Positions 32,749 through 40,085 of a stretch of DNA of 64,000 bases are shown one piece after another. The stretch is from UBA6019 sp035535055 (GTDB lineage: Bacteria > Chloroflexota > Dormibacteria > Dormibacterales > Dormibacteraceae), in contig DATLQT010000058.1 in assembly GCA_035535055.1 (NCBI GenBank), forward strand, positions 1 through 64,000, in the 5' to 3' direction. Position numbers and translations under genes: made by a program. Position 1 is the first letter of the stretch; each line of letters starts with the position of its first letter. Under the pieces are notes generated by a model, which was not told the DNA's origin, ran no database searches, and saw nothing but the letters and a program-made list of their open reading frames with translations.

Positions 32749-33295
32749 CCGCGACGCCGGCAACCGCCGCCAGCCCGCCGTAGCCCGCCGCCTTGAGGAT
32801 GGTCGTTAGGAGCGGCCAGTTGTTGCCGAGCAGATAGCCGACCAGCCCCCACAGGATCGCCCACGGCATCGCGCCCAGCACGCTGTAGGCCTGGAAGCGC
32901 CAGAAGGGCATGTGCGCGACCCCGGCAAAGATGCTCGCCCAGGTCCGTAGCCCCAGGACGAAGCGACCGACGAGGATCGTCTTGTCGCCGTGGTGGGCGA
33001 AGAACATCTCGACCTGGGCGAGGTGGCCGACCTCCAGCCGGAAGACGGAGAGCGCCTTCTCGAGGAAGGGCCGGCCGCCCCGCAGCCCGATGAAGTAGCC
33101 GACGTCCCCGCCCGCGATGGCGCCGAGGGCGCCTAGCGCGATGACCACCACGATATTGAGGTGGCCGGCGCCGGCGTAGGCCGCCACCGCGACCAAGGTC
33201 AGCTCGCCGGGGAAGGGCACGCCCGAACTCTCGATCAGTATCCCGAGCGCGGCGGCGGGATAGCCGATCGCGTCGGCGATGCTTCTGACGTCCAT
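32708..33295 (-). CDS. DedA family membrane protein
   Basis: A 195-residue DedA/SNARE-associated (VTT-domain) protein. Diagnostic segments: ESSGVPFPGEL (25-35), GDVGYFIGLRGGRPFLEK (about 69-86), the RFVLGLRTWASIFAGVAHMPF motif and a terminal pair of helices. DedA proteins take part in lipid carrier recycling (UptA/PopT-type undecaprenyl-phosphate or phosphatidylethanolamine flipping). Start is ATG 33295 (MDVRSIADAIG); an opening 31 codons longer runs through the thrS start region and is not family-like. It converges with the MFS gene, with 41 bp of shared 3' coding sequence. Confidence 0.9.
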   Translation of the reverse strand: MDVRSIADAIGYPAAALGILIESSGVPFPGELTLVAVAAYAGAGHLNIVVVIALGALGAIAGGDVGYFIGLRGGRPFLEKALSVFRLEVGHLAQVEMFFAHHGDKTILVGRFVLGLRTWASIFAGVAHMPFWRFQAYSVLGAMPWAILWGLVGYLLGNNWPLLTTILKAAGYGGLAAVAGVAVIYLLFRTRAIRL

Positions 33296-33305
33296 TGCAG
33301 GTCGA

Positions 33306-33311
33306 TATCCT
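33306..33311 (+). promoter_or_regulatory. Candidate -10 box for thrS
   Basis: TATCCT ends 11 bp before the thrS ATG in the 27-bp gap between divergent dedA and thrS, predicting a leader of about 5 nt. No T-box leader is possible in so short a gap. Confidence 0.4.
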
Positions 33312-33322
33312 GAGCGTTCCTG

Positions 33323-35101
33323 ATGAGCCACATCGACGACCACGAGTCGAAGGACGAGCTCGACCAGCTCCGCCACTCGACCGCGCACGTCCTGGCCGCG
33401 GCCGTCACCGAGCTATGGCCCGGCACTAAGTACGCGATCGGTCCGCCGGTCGAGAACGGCTTCTACTACGACTTCGAGTCCGACCACCAGTTCACGCCCG
33501 AGGACTTCAAGGAGATCGAGAAGAAGATGCGGTCGATCGTCGGCCGCGACCTTCCCTTCGCGCATGAATGGCAGTCAAAGCCGGAGGCGATCGCCACCTT
33601 CCGCGCTCTCGGCCAGGACTACAAGGTGGAGCTGATCGAGGACCGGATCGCGGACGACGAGCAGGTCTCGCTCTATCGGACTGGCGAGGACTTCCTCGAC
33701 CTCTGCCGCGGGCCGCACGTGCCCGGCGCCGGCGCGATCAGGGCCTTCAAGCTGCTCCGCGTCGCCGGCGCCTACTGGAAGGGCGACGAGCACAACCGCC
33801 AGCTGCAGCGGATCTATGGCACCGCCTGGCCCTCGCAGAAGGAACAGGACGAGTACCTGGAGATGCTCGCCGAGGCGGAACGACGCGACCACAAAAAGCT
33901 GGGTCGCGAGCTGAAGCTCTTCCACAGCGACGAGCGGAGCGGGGCGGGGCTGCCGCTCTGGCTGCCCAACGGCGCCACCGTGCGGCGCGAGATCGAGCGG
34001 TGGGTCGTCGACGAGGAGTTGAAGCGGGGCTACCAGCACGTCCTGACGCCCAACCTCGCCCGGCTGGAGCTCTACGAGCGGAGCGGGCACTGGCAGAAGT
34101 ACCACGACTCGATGTACCCGCCGATGCGGTTCGAGGAGTCGGGCGAGGTGCTCGAGCTGCGCCCGATGAACTGCCCGCACCACATCCTCGTCTACGAGTC
34201 GGAGATGCGCTCCTACCGCGACCTGCCGCTGCGGATCGCCGAGGTCGGCATGAACTACCGCTACGAGCGATCGGGGACGCTGCAGGGGATGAACCGCGTG
34301 CGCGCCTTCGCCCTCAATGACGCGCACATCTTCTGCACGCCCGAGCAGGTGGAGCAGGAGGTGAAGGGCGCGATCGAGTTGTCGCTCCACTTCTCCGAGG
34401 TGCTGGGGATCGACGACTTCTGGTATCGGCTCTCCACCCGGGACGACGTCAAGGACAAATGGATCGGTACGGCGGCCGAGTGGGAGACGGCGCAGGCAGC
34501 TCTCAGCGGCGCCCTCGAATCGCTGAGCCTTCAGTACCGGCTGGGCCCGGGTGAAGCCGCCTTCTATGGCCCCAAGATCGACTTCCAGGTCCGCGATGCC
34601 CTGCGCCGCGAGTTCACCAACTCGACGGTCCAGGTGGACTTCGAGCTGCCGCAGCTGTTCGACCTCGAGTACGTGGCCGAGGACGGCTCGAGGAAGCGGC
34701 CGGTAATGGTCCATCGCGGCGCGGCCGGGTCCATGGAGCGCCTCTTCGCTTACCTGATCGAGCGCTGGGCCGGAGCGTTTCCGACCTGGATGGCGCCCAC
34801 CCAGGTGGTGGTCATCCCGATCACCGACGAGCAGAACGCCTACGCGGCCTCGGTGGCCGAGCGGCTGCGCCGCGCCAACGTCCGGGTCCTGGTGGACGCC
34901 TCCTCGGACCGGATGCAGCGCAAGATCCGCGACGCCCAGCGGATGAAGGTTCCCTACATGGCGATCGTCGGCGGCCGCGAGGTCGAGTCGGGCCAGGTCA
35001 ACGTCCGCAACCGTGTCGGCAACGAGACCCCGGAGGCGCTGGAGGACTTCGCCGCTCGGCTGACACTGGAGATCACCGAGAAGAGGCGCCCGGACCGATG
35101 A
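33323..35101 (+). CDS. thrS: Threonyl-tRNA synthetase lacking the TGS domain
   Basis: Charges tRNA-Thr. The 592-residue protein starts directly in the editing domain (LRHSTAHVLAAAVTELWPG with HxxxH at about 17-21, and DLCRGPHVP), followed by the class II core: motif 1, LRPMNCPHHILVYE (zinc-ligand Cys), RYERSGTLQGMNRVRAF (motif 2), and YGPKIDFQVRD; motif 3 lies in HRGAAGSMERLFAYL. The anticodon-binding domain closes the protein (VVVIPITDEQNAYA). The N-terminal TGS domain (about 60 residues) is absent, compared with the usual 640 residues. ATG 33323 is preceded by nothing open. The stop overlaps the following pseudogene's ATG. Confidence 0.96.
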   Translation: MSHIDDHESKDELDQLRHSTAHVLAAAVTELWPGTKYAIGPPVENGFYYDFESDHQFTPEDFKEIEKKMRSIVGRDLPFAHEWQSKPEAIATFRALGQDYKVELIEDRIADDEQVSLYRTGEDFLDLCRGPHVPGAGAIRAFKLLRVAGAYWKGDEHNRQLQRIYGTAWPSQKEQDEYLEMLAEAERRDHKKLGRELKLFHSDERSGAGLPLWLPNGATVRREIERWVVDEELKRGYQHVLTPNLARLELYERSGHWQKYHDSMYPPMRFEESGEVLELRPMNCPHHILVYESEMRSYRDLPLRIAEVGMNYRYERSGTLQGMNRVRAFALNDAHIFCTPEQVEQEVKGAIELSLHFSEVLGIDDFWYRLSTRDDVKDKWIGTAAEWETAQAALSGALESLSLQYRLGPGEAAFYGPKIDFQVRDALRREFTNSTVQVDFELPQLFDLEYVAEDGSRKRPVMVHRGAAGSMERLFAYLIERWAGAFPTWMAPTQVVVIPITDEQNAYAASVAERLRRANVRVLVDASSDRMQRKIRDAQRMKVPYMAIVGGREVESGQVNVRNRVGNETPEALEDFAARLTLEITEKRRPDR

Positions 35102-35871
35102 CCGGCGGCGGAGAGCCGCCTTACCTGGCCGTCAACCGGGCCGCCTAGGCGCGCAAGAACGCCGAGCACACCGACGGCCGCGCCCAGGCCCGCTGGGACC
35201 AGCCGGAGATCACCTGGGGCGTCTGGCGGACGCCGGAATCGGATGTCGGGATGCTGCCCGACCCGCCGGGACTGGAGGTGATCGGGCTCGGCTATGGAAC
35301 CGCCTACTTCGGCGCCTGGCTCAGGCGCCATGGAGCCTCAAGCGTCGTCGGAGTGGACATCACGCCGAACCAGCTGGCGACCGCGCGCCGCGTCAACGAT
35401 GAGACCGGCCTGGGGCTCGAGTTCATCGAGGCCAACGCCGAGGCTGTGCCGCTGCCCGGCGGTTCGTTCGACCTCGCGCTCTCGGAGTACGGCGCCTTGA
35501 TCTGGTGCGACCCCCATCTGTGGATCCCCGAGGCGGCTCGGCTGCTGCGCCCGGGTGGTGAGCTCGTCTTCCTGCAGAACACGCCCCTCTCGATGCTCTG
35601 CACGCCTGACACCGGCACAGTGGTGGACGCGCTGCAACGTCCGCAGCGGGGGCATGCACCGGATGGAATCGACCGACGACGACCCCGGGGTGGAGTTCCA
35701 CCTCGGCCACGGCGACTTGGTCCGGGTCCTGCACCGGAGCGGGTTCGAGATCCTCGACCTGGTGGAGCTCTTCGCGCCCTCCGATGGCGACCCGGTTACT
35801 ACGACTACGTGCCTGCGGAGTGGGCGAGCAGGTGGCCCGCCGAGGAAATTTGGCGGGTGACGAAGACCTAG
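35098..35871 (+). pseudogene. SAM-dependent methyltransferase, broken by a nonsense codon and two frameshifts
   Basis: Class I methyltransferase (Methyltransf_11-like) in three pieces. The ATG at 35098 overlaps the thrS stop (ATGA) and opens TGGGEPPYLAVNRAA, then TAG at 35146-35148 where homologues are expected to have Trp. The same frame continues with the SAM region EVIGLGYGTAYFGAWLRRHG, VVGVDITPNQLATARR, SFDLALSEYGA and LRPGGELVF. Near 35648-35652 (a run of five G) the frame shifts; the next stretch (GMHRMESTDDDPG, HGDLVRVLHRSGFEILDLVELF) is in the +1 frame. Near 35792-35797 it returns for YYDYVPAEWASRWPAEEIWRVTK. Three independent lesions argue for decay, although sequencing error at the G-run is possible. 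Confidence 0.8.
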
Positions 35872-35874
35872 ATC

Positions 35875-37011
35875 CTAGAGGCCGCCCGGGATCCGCGCCA
35901 GGAAGTCGCCGAGGGCGTTGACCGGCGTTGTGGTGCCAGGGCCCAGGTTGTAGATCCGGGGCTGGTCCTGCGGCGTGTCGCCGCCGATCAGGAGGTGCCC
36001 GTCGTCGATGAAGCCGAGACTCCTCGCGCCTCCCGGCACCCTGGCGGTGGTGCCCTGGCCGACGTAGAGCACTTCGCCCGAGGTGGCGCAGCAAGCGGCC
36101 GCGCCGCCACCCGGCGAGAGGGCCAGCGAGAAGTACTGGTCCGGCCCGAAGGTGATCGTTGCCCTAGATCCGCCGTCCCAGCCGAGGACCGTGAAAGCGC
36201 CCGAGGCCTGCGCGCAAAGCGCCCCATAGGGACCGGGCAGGCTCTCGACTGGGCAGGTCGAGCTCCCGAGTGTTGCGGAGCGGACGGCGGTCGCTTCGTC
36301 GATTACGTGGATCTCGGTCGGGAAGGCTGAGAACGGACCGCCTCCCTGGGTGCAGGCGGGCACGTAACCGAGGACGAGGTGGCCACCGTGCCAGCCGACA
36401 GCCCAGGGGATCTTGGCACTGGAAGAGGCGCTGAAGATCTGGGTTCGGTTGCCGCCGCCGGCGTCTTCGATGTAGATCCGGAAGGGGATGGGGCTCTGGC
36501 TGTAGTCGGCGGTGACCACCGCCATCCGCTGGTCGTCGGGGCTGACCGCGAAGGTGCTGCCAACCGAGCCGCCGCCAGGGACGCTGTCGGCCTGGCCCTT
36601 GCTGCCGTCCGGTCCTAGCCAGCGCACCGTCGTGTTGCCGTCGAGGTAGTAGACACGGTCGTTGGTGGCGCTCACGGTCTCGCTCGGAAGGACGGTCCCG
36701 GCTCCCTGGCCGAAGGTGCAGGTGAGGCCGGACCGGGTGGCGGAGACAGCGCTGGCGGCAACCCGTCCGTCAGTGCCGAGAAGGCTCACGGTGTAGGTGG
36801 GCAGTCCATTGGCCGGGGTTGCCAGGACCGCGAAGGAGGCGGTGAGCGGCGTCGGCGTCGGAGCGGCGGTGGCCACGGGGGAAGGCGTCGGTGTGGCCGG
36901 GGTCGCTGCGGTCGGCGGCACCACCGTGGGGGAGGCCGTAGGCGCCGGGGTACCCTGGCCGGCGCAGGCGGAGACCAGGAGCACGAGCGCGGCGAGGATC
37001 GTGGGCCGCAT
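35875..37011 (-). CDS. Putative lipoprotein with beta-propeller-like body
   Basis: A 378-residue predicted lipoprotein. From ATG 37011 the signal peptide is RPTILAALVLLVSAC with the lipobox Cys at 16, then a Thr/Pro/Ala spacer (about 20-56) and repeated short beta motifs such as TFAVSPDDQRMAVVTADYS, WAVGWHGGHLVLGY and YFSLALSPGGGAAACC, resembling TolB/WD40-like propellers. No specific family is recognised and no catalytic motif is visible. A longer opening to 37074 adds residues not compatible with a signal peptide. It interrupts the thrS-infC linkage common in other bacteria. Its promoter region overlaps that of the divergent infC operon. Confidence 0.7.
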   Translation of the reverse strand: MRPTILAALVLLVSACAGQGTPAPTASPTVVPPTAATPATPTPSPVATAAPTPTPLTASFAVLATPANGLPTYTVSLLGTDGRVAASAVSATRSGLTCTFGQGAGTVLPSETVSATNDRVYYLDGNTTVRWLGPDGSKGQADSVPGGGSVGSTFAVSPDDQRMAVVTADYSQSPIPFRIYIEDAGGGNRTQIFSASSSAKIPWAVGWHGGHLVLGYVPACTQGGGPFSAFPTEIHVIDEATAVRSATLGSSTCPVESLPGPYGALCAQASGAFTVLGWDGGSRATITFGPDQYFSLALSPGGGAAACCATSGEVLYVGQGTTARVPGGARSLGFIDDGHLLIGGDTPQDQPRIYNLGPGTTTPVNALGDFLARIPGGL

Positions 37012-37065
37012 CTTCAAGGCTTCGGCGTGAATAACCGGCCTCCGAGGGGAATTGTTACGACGGTC

Positions 37066-37074
37066 TGATACCAT
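37066..37074 (+). promoter_or_regulatory. Extended -10 promoter of the infC operon
   Basis: TGATACCAT fits TGnTANNNT, with TACCAT at 37069-37074. Initiation near 37081 would give a leader of about 140 nt containing the attenuator. This is the longest leader in the window, in contrast to the near-leaderless pattern elsewhere. Confidence 0.5.
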
Positions 37075-37092
37075 TCCAAACGTTGAAGCAGG

Positions 37093-37152
37093 GCCCGTCC
37101 CTCACCTCCAGGCGCTCGCGCCGAAAAGGTTCATGTCTCGAGGCGGACGGGC
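37093..37152 (+). promoter_or_regulatory. Antiterminator helix of the infC attenuator
   Basis: GCCCGTCC at 37093-37100 is perfectly complementary (8 bp) to GGACGGGC at 37145-37152, which includes most of the 5' arm of the terminator. Forming this long-range helix would block the terminator. Between the arms lies a small hairpin, GGCG-CTCG-CGCC (37111-37122). In Bacillus, L20 binding to a structured infC leader controls such a switch; the ligand here is unproven. Confidence 0.65.
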
Positions 37153-37176
37153 TTTGCCGTCCGCGTTTTTATTTTT
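37143..37176 (+). terminator. Intrinsic terminator/attenuator upstream of infC
   Basis: Perfect 8-bp stem GCGGACGG/CCGTCCGC (37143-37150, 37157-37164) with a GCTTTG loop, followed by the T-rich tract GTTTTTATTTTT (37165-37176). It lies in the leader, 50 bp upstream of the infC coding region and downstream of the promoter, so it acts as an attenuator. It is the only canonical Rho-independent terminator found in the window. Confidence 0.85.
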
Positions 37177-37178
37177 CT

Positions 37179-37226
37179 GGAGGAGATCTCACGAAGCTGA
37201 GCGTTAACTGGGGTAGCGACCGATAG
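37179..37226 (+). other. Shine-Dalgarno site and 11-codon leader ORF (ACG start) overlapping infC
   Basis: GGAGGAG (37179-37185) is the best Shine-Dalgarno in the window. Five bases downstream, ACG at 37191 opens an 11-codon frame (T/M-KLSVNWGSDR) ending in TAG at 37224-37226, which overlaps the ATA presumed to start infC (ATAG). ACG is a rare initiator, so translation is a hypothesis. If it is used, infC would be translationally coupled to this peptide; if not, the Shine-Dalgarno has no start codon at normal distance. Confidence 0.4.
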
Positions 37227-37789
37227 CCTTCAAGGAACTACGGATCAACGATCAGATCCGCTCGCAAGAGGTGCGCCTGATCGACGACATAGGCAATCAG
37301 TTGGGAGTCCTCGGGCTGGATACCGCGAAGCGTATCGCGGCTGAGAAGGGGTTGGACCTCGTTGAGTTCGCGCCCCAGGCCCAGCCGCCGGTCTGCCGCT
37401 TGATCGACTACGGCAAATACAAGTTCGAGACGATCAAGAAAGAAAAGGACCAGCGCCGGCGCCAGAACGTCATAAAGCTGAAGGAGATGAAGCTCCGGCC
37501 CAAGGTGGCCGAGCACGACTTCCAGACCAAGTTCAAGGGCGTCAGGCAGTTCTTGGAGCAGGGCGAGAAGGTAAAGGTGACGATCATGTTCAGGGGCCGC
37601 GAGATGGTCCACCAGGAGATCGGGAGAAGGATTCTCGATCGGGTGGCAGACGCGGCCAAGGAGATCGCAGTCGTCGAGCGTGCCCCGATCATGGAGGGCC
37701 GCAACCTGTTCCTGATCCTCGCGCCGACCGCCAAGCCGGCAGCCAAGGAGCCCGAGCCGGAGCCAGAAGGAGCATCAACCAGTGCCTAA
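37223..37789 (+). CDS. infC: Translation initiation factor IF-3 (non-canonical start)
   Basis: IF-3 checks initiator tRNA and start-codon pairing on the 30S subunit. The reading frame from 37223 begins with ATA, then AFKELRINDQIRSQEVRLID, which matches the conserved IF-3 N-terminus (INEQIRAREVRLID); the first ATG/GTG/TTG in frame is GTG 37271, which would remove that motif, and TAG at 37214 closes the frame upstream. Downstream hallmarks: VEFAPQAQPPVCRLIDYGKY, KEMKLRPKVAEHDFQTK and VTIMFRGREMVHQE. The tail is EPEPEPEG-rich. E. coli infC uses AUU so that IF-3 autoregulates; ATA here would be the same logic. 188 residues. Overlaps rpmI by 8 bp. Confidence 0.95.
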   Translation: MAFKELRINDQIRSQEVRLIDDIGNQLGVLGLDTAKRIAAEKGLDLVEFAPQAQPPVCRLIDYGKYKFETIKKEKDQRRRQNVIKLKEMKLRPKVAEHDFQTKFKGVRQFLEQGEKVKVTIMFRGREMVHQEIGRRILDRVADAAKEIAVVERAPIMEGRNLFLILAPTAKPAAKEPEPEPEGASTSA

Positions 37790-37976
37790 GATCAAGACTC
37801 GCAAGGGCATCGCGAAGCGGATTCGCGTCACCTCGACCGGCAAGCTCGTCCGGGCCCATGCCTGGAAGAGCCACATGTTCGAGCACAAAAAGCAGAAGAA
37901 CAAGCGCACGGCCCGGCAGCTGATGGCGGTAAGCCCCACCGACGTCAAGCAGGTGCGCCGAGCGCTGGCGATCTAG
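37782..37976 (+). CDS. rpmI: Ribosomal protein bL35
   Basis: A 64-residue basic 50S protein: PKIKTRKGIAKRIRVTSTGKL (2-22), then KSHMFEHKKQKNKRTARQL and VKQVRRAL. Canonical bL35 motifs and length. GTG 37782 lies within the end of infC. Part of infC-rpmI-rplT, presumably controlled by the attenuator upstream of infC. Confidence 0.97.
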   Translation: MPKIKTRKGIAKRIRVTSTGKLVRAHAWKSHMFEHKKQKNKRTARQLMAVSPTDVKQVRRALAI

Positions 37977-38330
37977 ATGGCCAGGGTCAAGCGCGGTGTC
38001 ACCGCGCACGCTCGTCACAAGAAGATCCTCGACCGCGCCAAGGGCTTCCGGCTCTCCAAGAAGCTGCTCTTCCGACCTGCCAACGAGGCGGTCCTGCACG
38101 CCCTGGCCTACGCCTTCCGCGACCGGCGGGCGCGCAAGCGCGACTTCCGCCGCTTATGGATCGCCCGGATCAACGCCGCCTCGCGGCAGGGCGGGCTTCC
38201 CTACAACAAGTTCATGCACGGCCTGCGCCAGGCCGGGGTGGAGATCGATCGCAAGGTCCTCGCGGACCTCGCTGTCAAGGACAGCGGCTCCTTCGCCCGG
38301 CTGGTGGAGGTTGCCAAGAGCAGTCTCTGA
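37977..38330 (+). CDS. rplT: Ribosomal protein bL20
   Basis: A 117-residue 50S assembly protein, also the autoregulator of infC operons in E. coli and Bacillus. ARVKRGVTAHARHKKILDRAKGF, YAFRDRRARKRDFRRLWIARIN and YNKFMHGLRQAGVEIDRKVLADLAV are the family motifs. The ATG follows the rpmI stop with no gap. It is the natural candidate ligand for the infC leader switch. Confidence 0.98.
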   Translation: MARVKRGVTAHARHKKILDRAKGFRLSKKLLFRPANEAVLHALAYAFRDRRARKRDFRRLWIARINAASRQGGLPYNKFMHGLRQAGVEIDRKVLADLAVKDSGSFARLVEVAKSSL

Positions 38331-39060
38331 CACGCATCCGCTGACGTCGCCGGACAATGAGCTCGTCAAGCGGATCCGACGCCTGGCTGCCGGGCGTGGC
38401 GGCGACGAGGTGCTTCTCGAGGGTCCGCGGGTCATCCTGCAGGCGCTGGCCGCCGGTATCCGGTTGGAGGTCCTGGCGGTGCGCGAGGGTGAGGACTTCG
38501 ACGCGCCGGCGCAACGGCGTGTCGTCCTCGGCCGCGGGCTGTTGCACGAGCTGAGCGCGACCACCACGCCCCAGGGCGTTCTCGCCCTTGGCCACGCGAA
38601 ACTGGTCAGCTTTGACGACGCTCGGGCCGCAGCCGTGAGGGCCGGCTGGCCGCTGGTCGTGCTGGACGGGGTCCAAGACCCCGGGAACGTCGGCGCCATC
38701 GCCCGGACTGCGGCGGCCGCCGGAGCGCCCGCCCTCGTGGTCCTTCCCGGCACCGCGGACCCGCTGGGGGCGAAGGCGATCCGTGCCAGCGCCGGCCACG
38801 TCTTCAACCTCAAGCTGGCGCGGGCGACCTGGGACGAGCTGGCCGGGATCGCCTGCGTGGGCGCCGACTCGGCCGGCCGCCCGCTGAAGGAGGTCGACCT
38901 TGCCGCGGCCGGCGCGATCGTGCTCGGCAGCGAGGCCCACGGGATCAGCCGGCCGATGGACTTGGTCGCGCTGCCGATGGCCCCCGGAGTGGAGTCCCTG
39001 AACGTGGCGGCGGCCGCCGCGATCCTCCTCTACGAGCTTCAGGCGAGAATCTCCCAATGA
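38311..39060 (+). CDS. SpoU/TrmH family RNA 2'-O-methyltransferase
   Basis: A 249-residue (from TTG 38311) SPOUT methyltransferase acting on rRNA or tRNA ribose. Motif 1 DGVQDPGNVGAIARTAAAAG, motif 2 IVLGSEAHGIS and motif 3 VESLNVAAAAAILLYEL are intact. An N-terminal substrate-binding domain is present (EVLLEGPRVILQALAAG). Homologues begin (M)ITSxxNPxVK; here the match starts at CTG 38341 (TSPDNELVKRIRRL), so CTG 38341 may be the true start rather than TTG 38311, which overlaps rplT by 20 bp and adds ten residues with no counterpart. Located between rplT and pheS, as in Firmicutes and Chloroflexota. Confidence 0.92.
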   Translation: MPRAVSDTHPLTSPDNELVKRIRRLAAGRGGDEVLLEGPRVILQALAAGIRLEVLAVREGEDFDAPAQRRVVLGRGLLHELSATTTPQGVLALGHAKLVSFDDARAAAVRAGWPLVVLDGVQDPGNVGAIARTAAAAGAPALVVLPGTADPLGAKAIRASAGHVFNLKLARATWDELAGIACVGADSAGRPLKEVDLAAAGAIVLGSEAHGISRPMDLVALPMAPGVESLNVAAAAAILLYELQARISQ

Positions 39061-40085
39061 TCGGCCGCATCGACCAGCTGAAGAGGGCGGCGCTGGAGGC
39101 GATCGCCGCCGCACCCGACGGCGAGGAGCTGGAGCGGGTCAGGATCGAGTACCTCGGGCGCCGGGGCGTCCTCACAGAGGTCCTCTCCAACCTCGGCCAG
39201 GTCTCGGCCGACGAACGGCCCGGAATCGGCCAGGCCGGCAACCGTGCCAAGGCCGAGATCTCGGCCGCGCTCGAGGAGCGGACCAGCTCCTTCGACCTCC
39301 GCCGCCTGGACGCCCTGGCTCGGTCGGAGGCGATCGACGTCACCTTCCCGGCGCGCCCGCTCAATCGCGGCCGGGCGCACGTGCTGACCCAGGTCCGCCG
39401 CCAGCTGGAGGTGATCTTCGAGCGCATCGGCTACTCCGTCGAGGAGGGGCCGGAGATCGAGACCGACTGGTACAACTTCGAGGCCCTGAACCTCCCCAAG
39501 GGCCACGCCTCCCGGGACGTCCAGGACACCTTCTTCCTGGACGAGGCGGAGGAGACGGTGCTTCGGACCCACACCTCCAACGTCCAGATCCGTGGCATGG
39601 AGCGGATGGGGGAGCCTCCGATCTACATTGTCGCGCCCGGCCGCGTCTACCGGCGGGAGAACCTGGATGCGACGCACCTCGCCTGCTTCATGCAGCTGGA
39701 GGGCCTCGCCGTCGACGAGGGGCTGACGGTGGGCGACCTCAAGGGCACGCTGCTCTACATGGTGCAGTCGCTCTTCGGGCCCGAGCGGCGGGTCCGGATG
39801 CGGCCTCATCACTTCGGGTACACCGAGCCCAGCTTCGAGTTCGACACGGTCTGCGGCCGCTGCCTGGGGAAGGGCTGCCGGAGCTGCGGCGGCCAGGGCT
39901 GGCTGGAGACCGGGGGATGTGGCATGGTCCACCCCCAGGTCCTGCGCAACGGCGGCGTCGACCCCGACCGCTATTCGGGTTATGCGTGGGGCTTCGGGAT
40001 CGAGCGGATCGCGATGCTGGAGTACGACGTGGAGGACCTCCGCCTCTTCTACGAGAACGACCTGCGCTTCAATCACCAGTTCTGA
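39057..40085 (+). CDS. pheS: Phenylalanyl-tRNA synthetase alpha subunit
   Basis: Catalytic subunit of the (alpha-beta)2 PheRS. The 342-residue protein has an N-terminal coiled coil (about 1-80), then class II motifs: PLNRGRAHVLTQVRRQLEVIF, GPEIETDWYNFEALNLPKGHASRD (in segments), VLRTHTSNVQIR, RVYRRENLDATHL and a C-terminal GFGIERIAMLEY. A Cys-rich insertion (VCGRCLGKGCRSCGGQGWLE, residues about 266-285) precedes the glycine-rich motif; such CxxC pairs are common in bacterial PheS. ATGA overlap with trmH and TGATG with pheT. Confidence 0.97.
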   Translation: MIGRIDQLKRAALEAIAAAPDGEELERVRIEYLGRRGVLTEVLSNLGQVSADERPGIGQAGNRAKAEISAALEERTSSFDLRRLDALARSEAIDVTFPARPLNRGRAHVLTQVRRQLEVIFERIGYSVEEGPEIETDWYNFEALNLPKGHASRDVQDTFFLDEAEETVLRTHTSNVQIRGMERMGEPPIYIVAPGRVYRRENLDATHLACFMQLEGLAVDEGLTVGDLKGTLLYMVQSLFGPERRVRMRPHHFGYTEPSFEFDTVCGRCLGKGCRSCGGQGWLETGGCGMVHPQVLRNGGVDPDRYSGYAWGFGIERIAMLEYDVEDLRLFYENDLRFNHQF

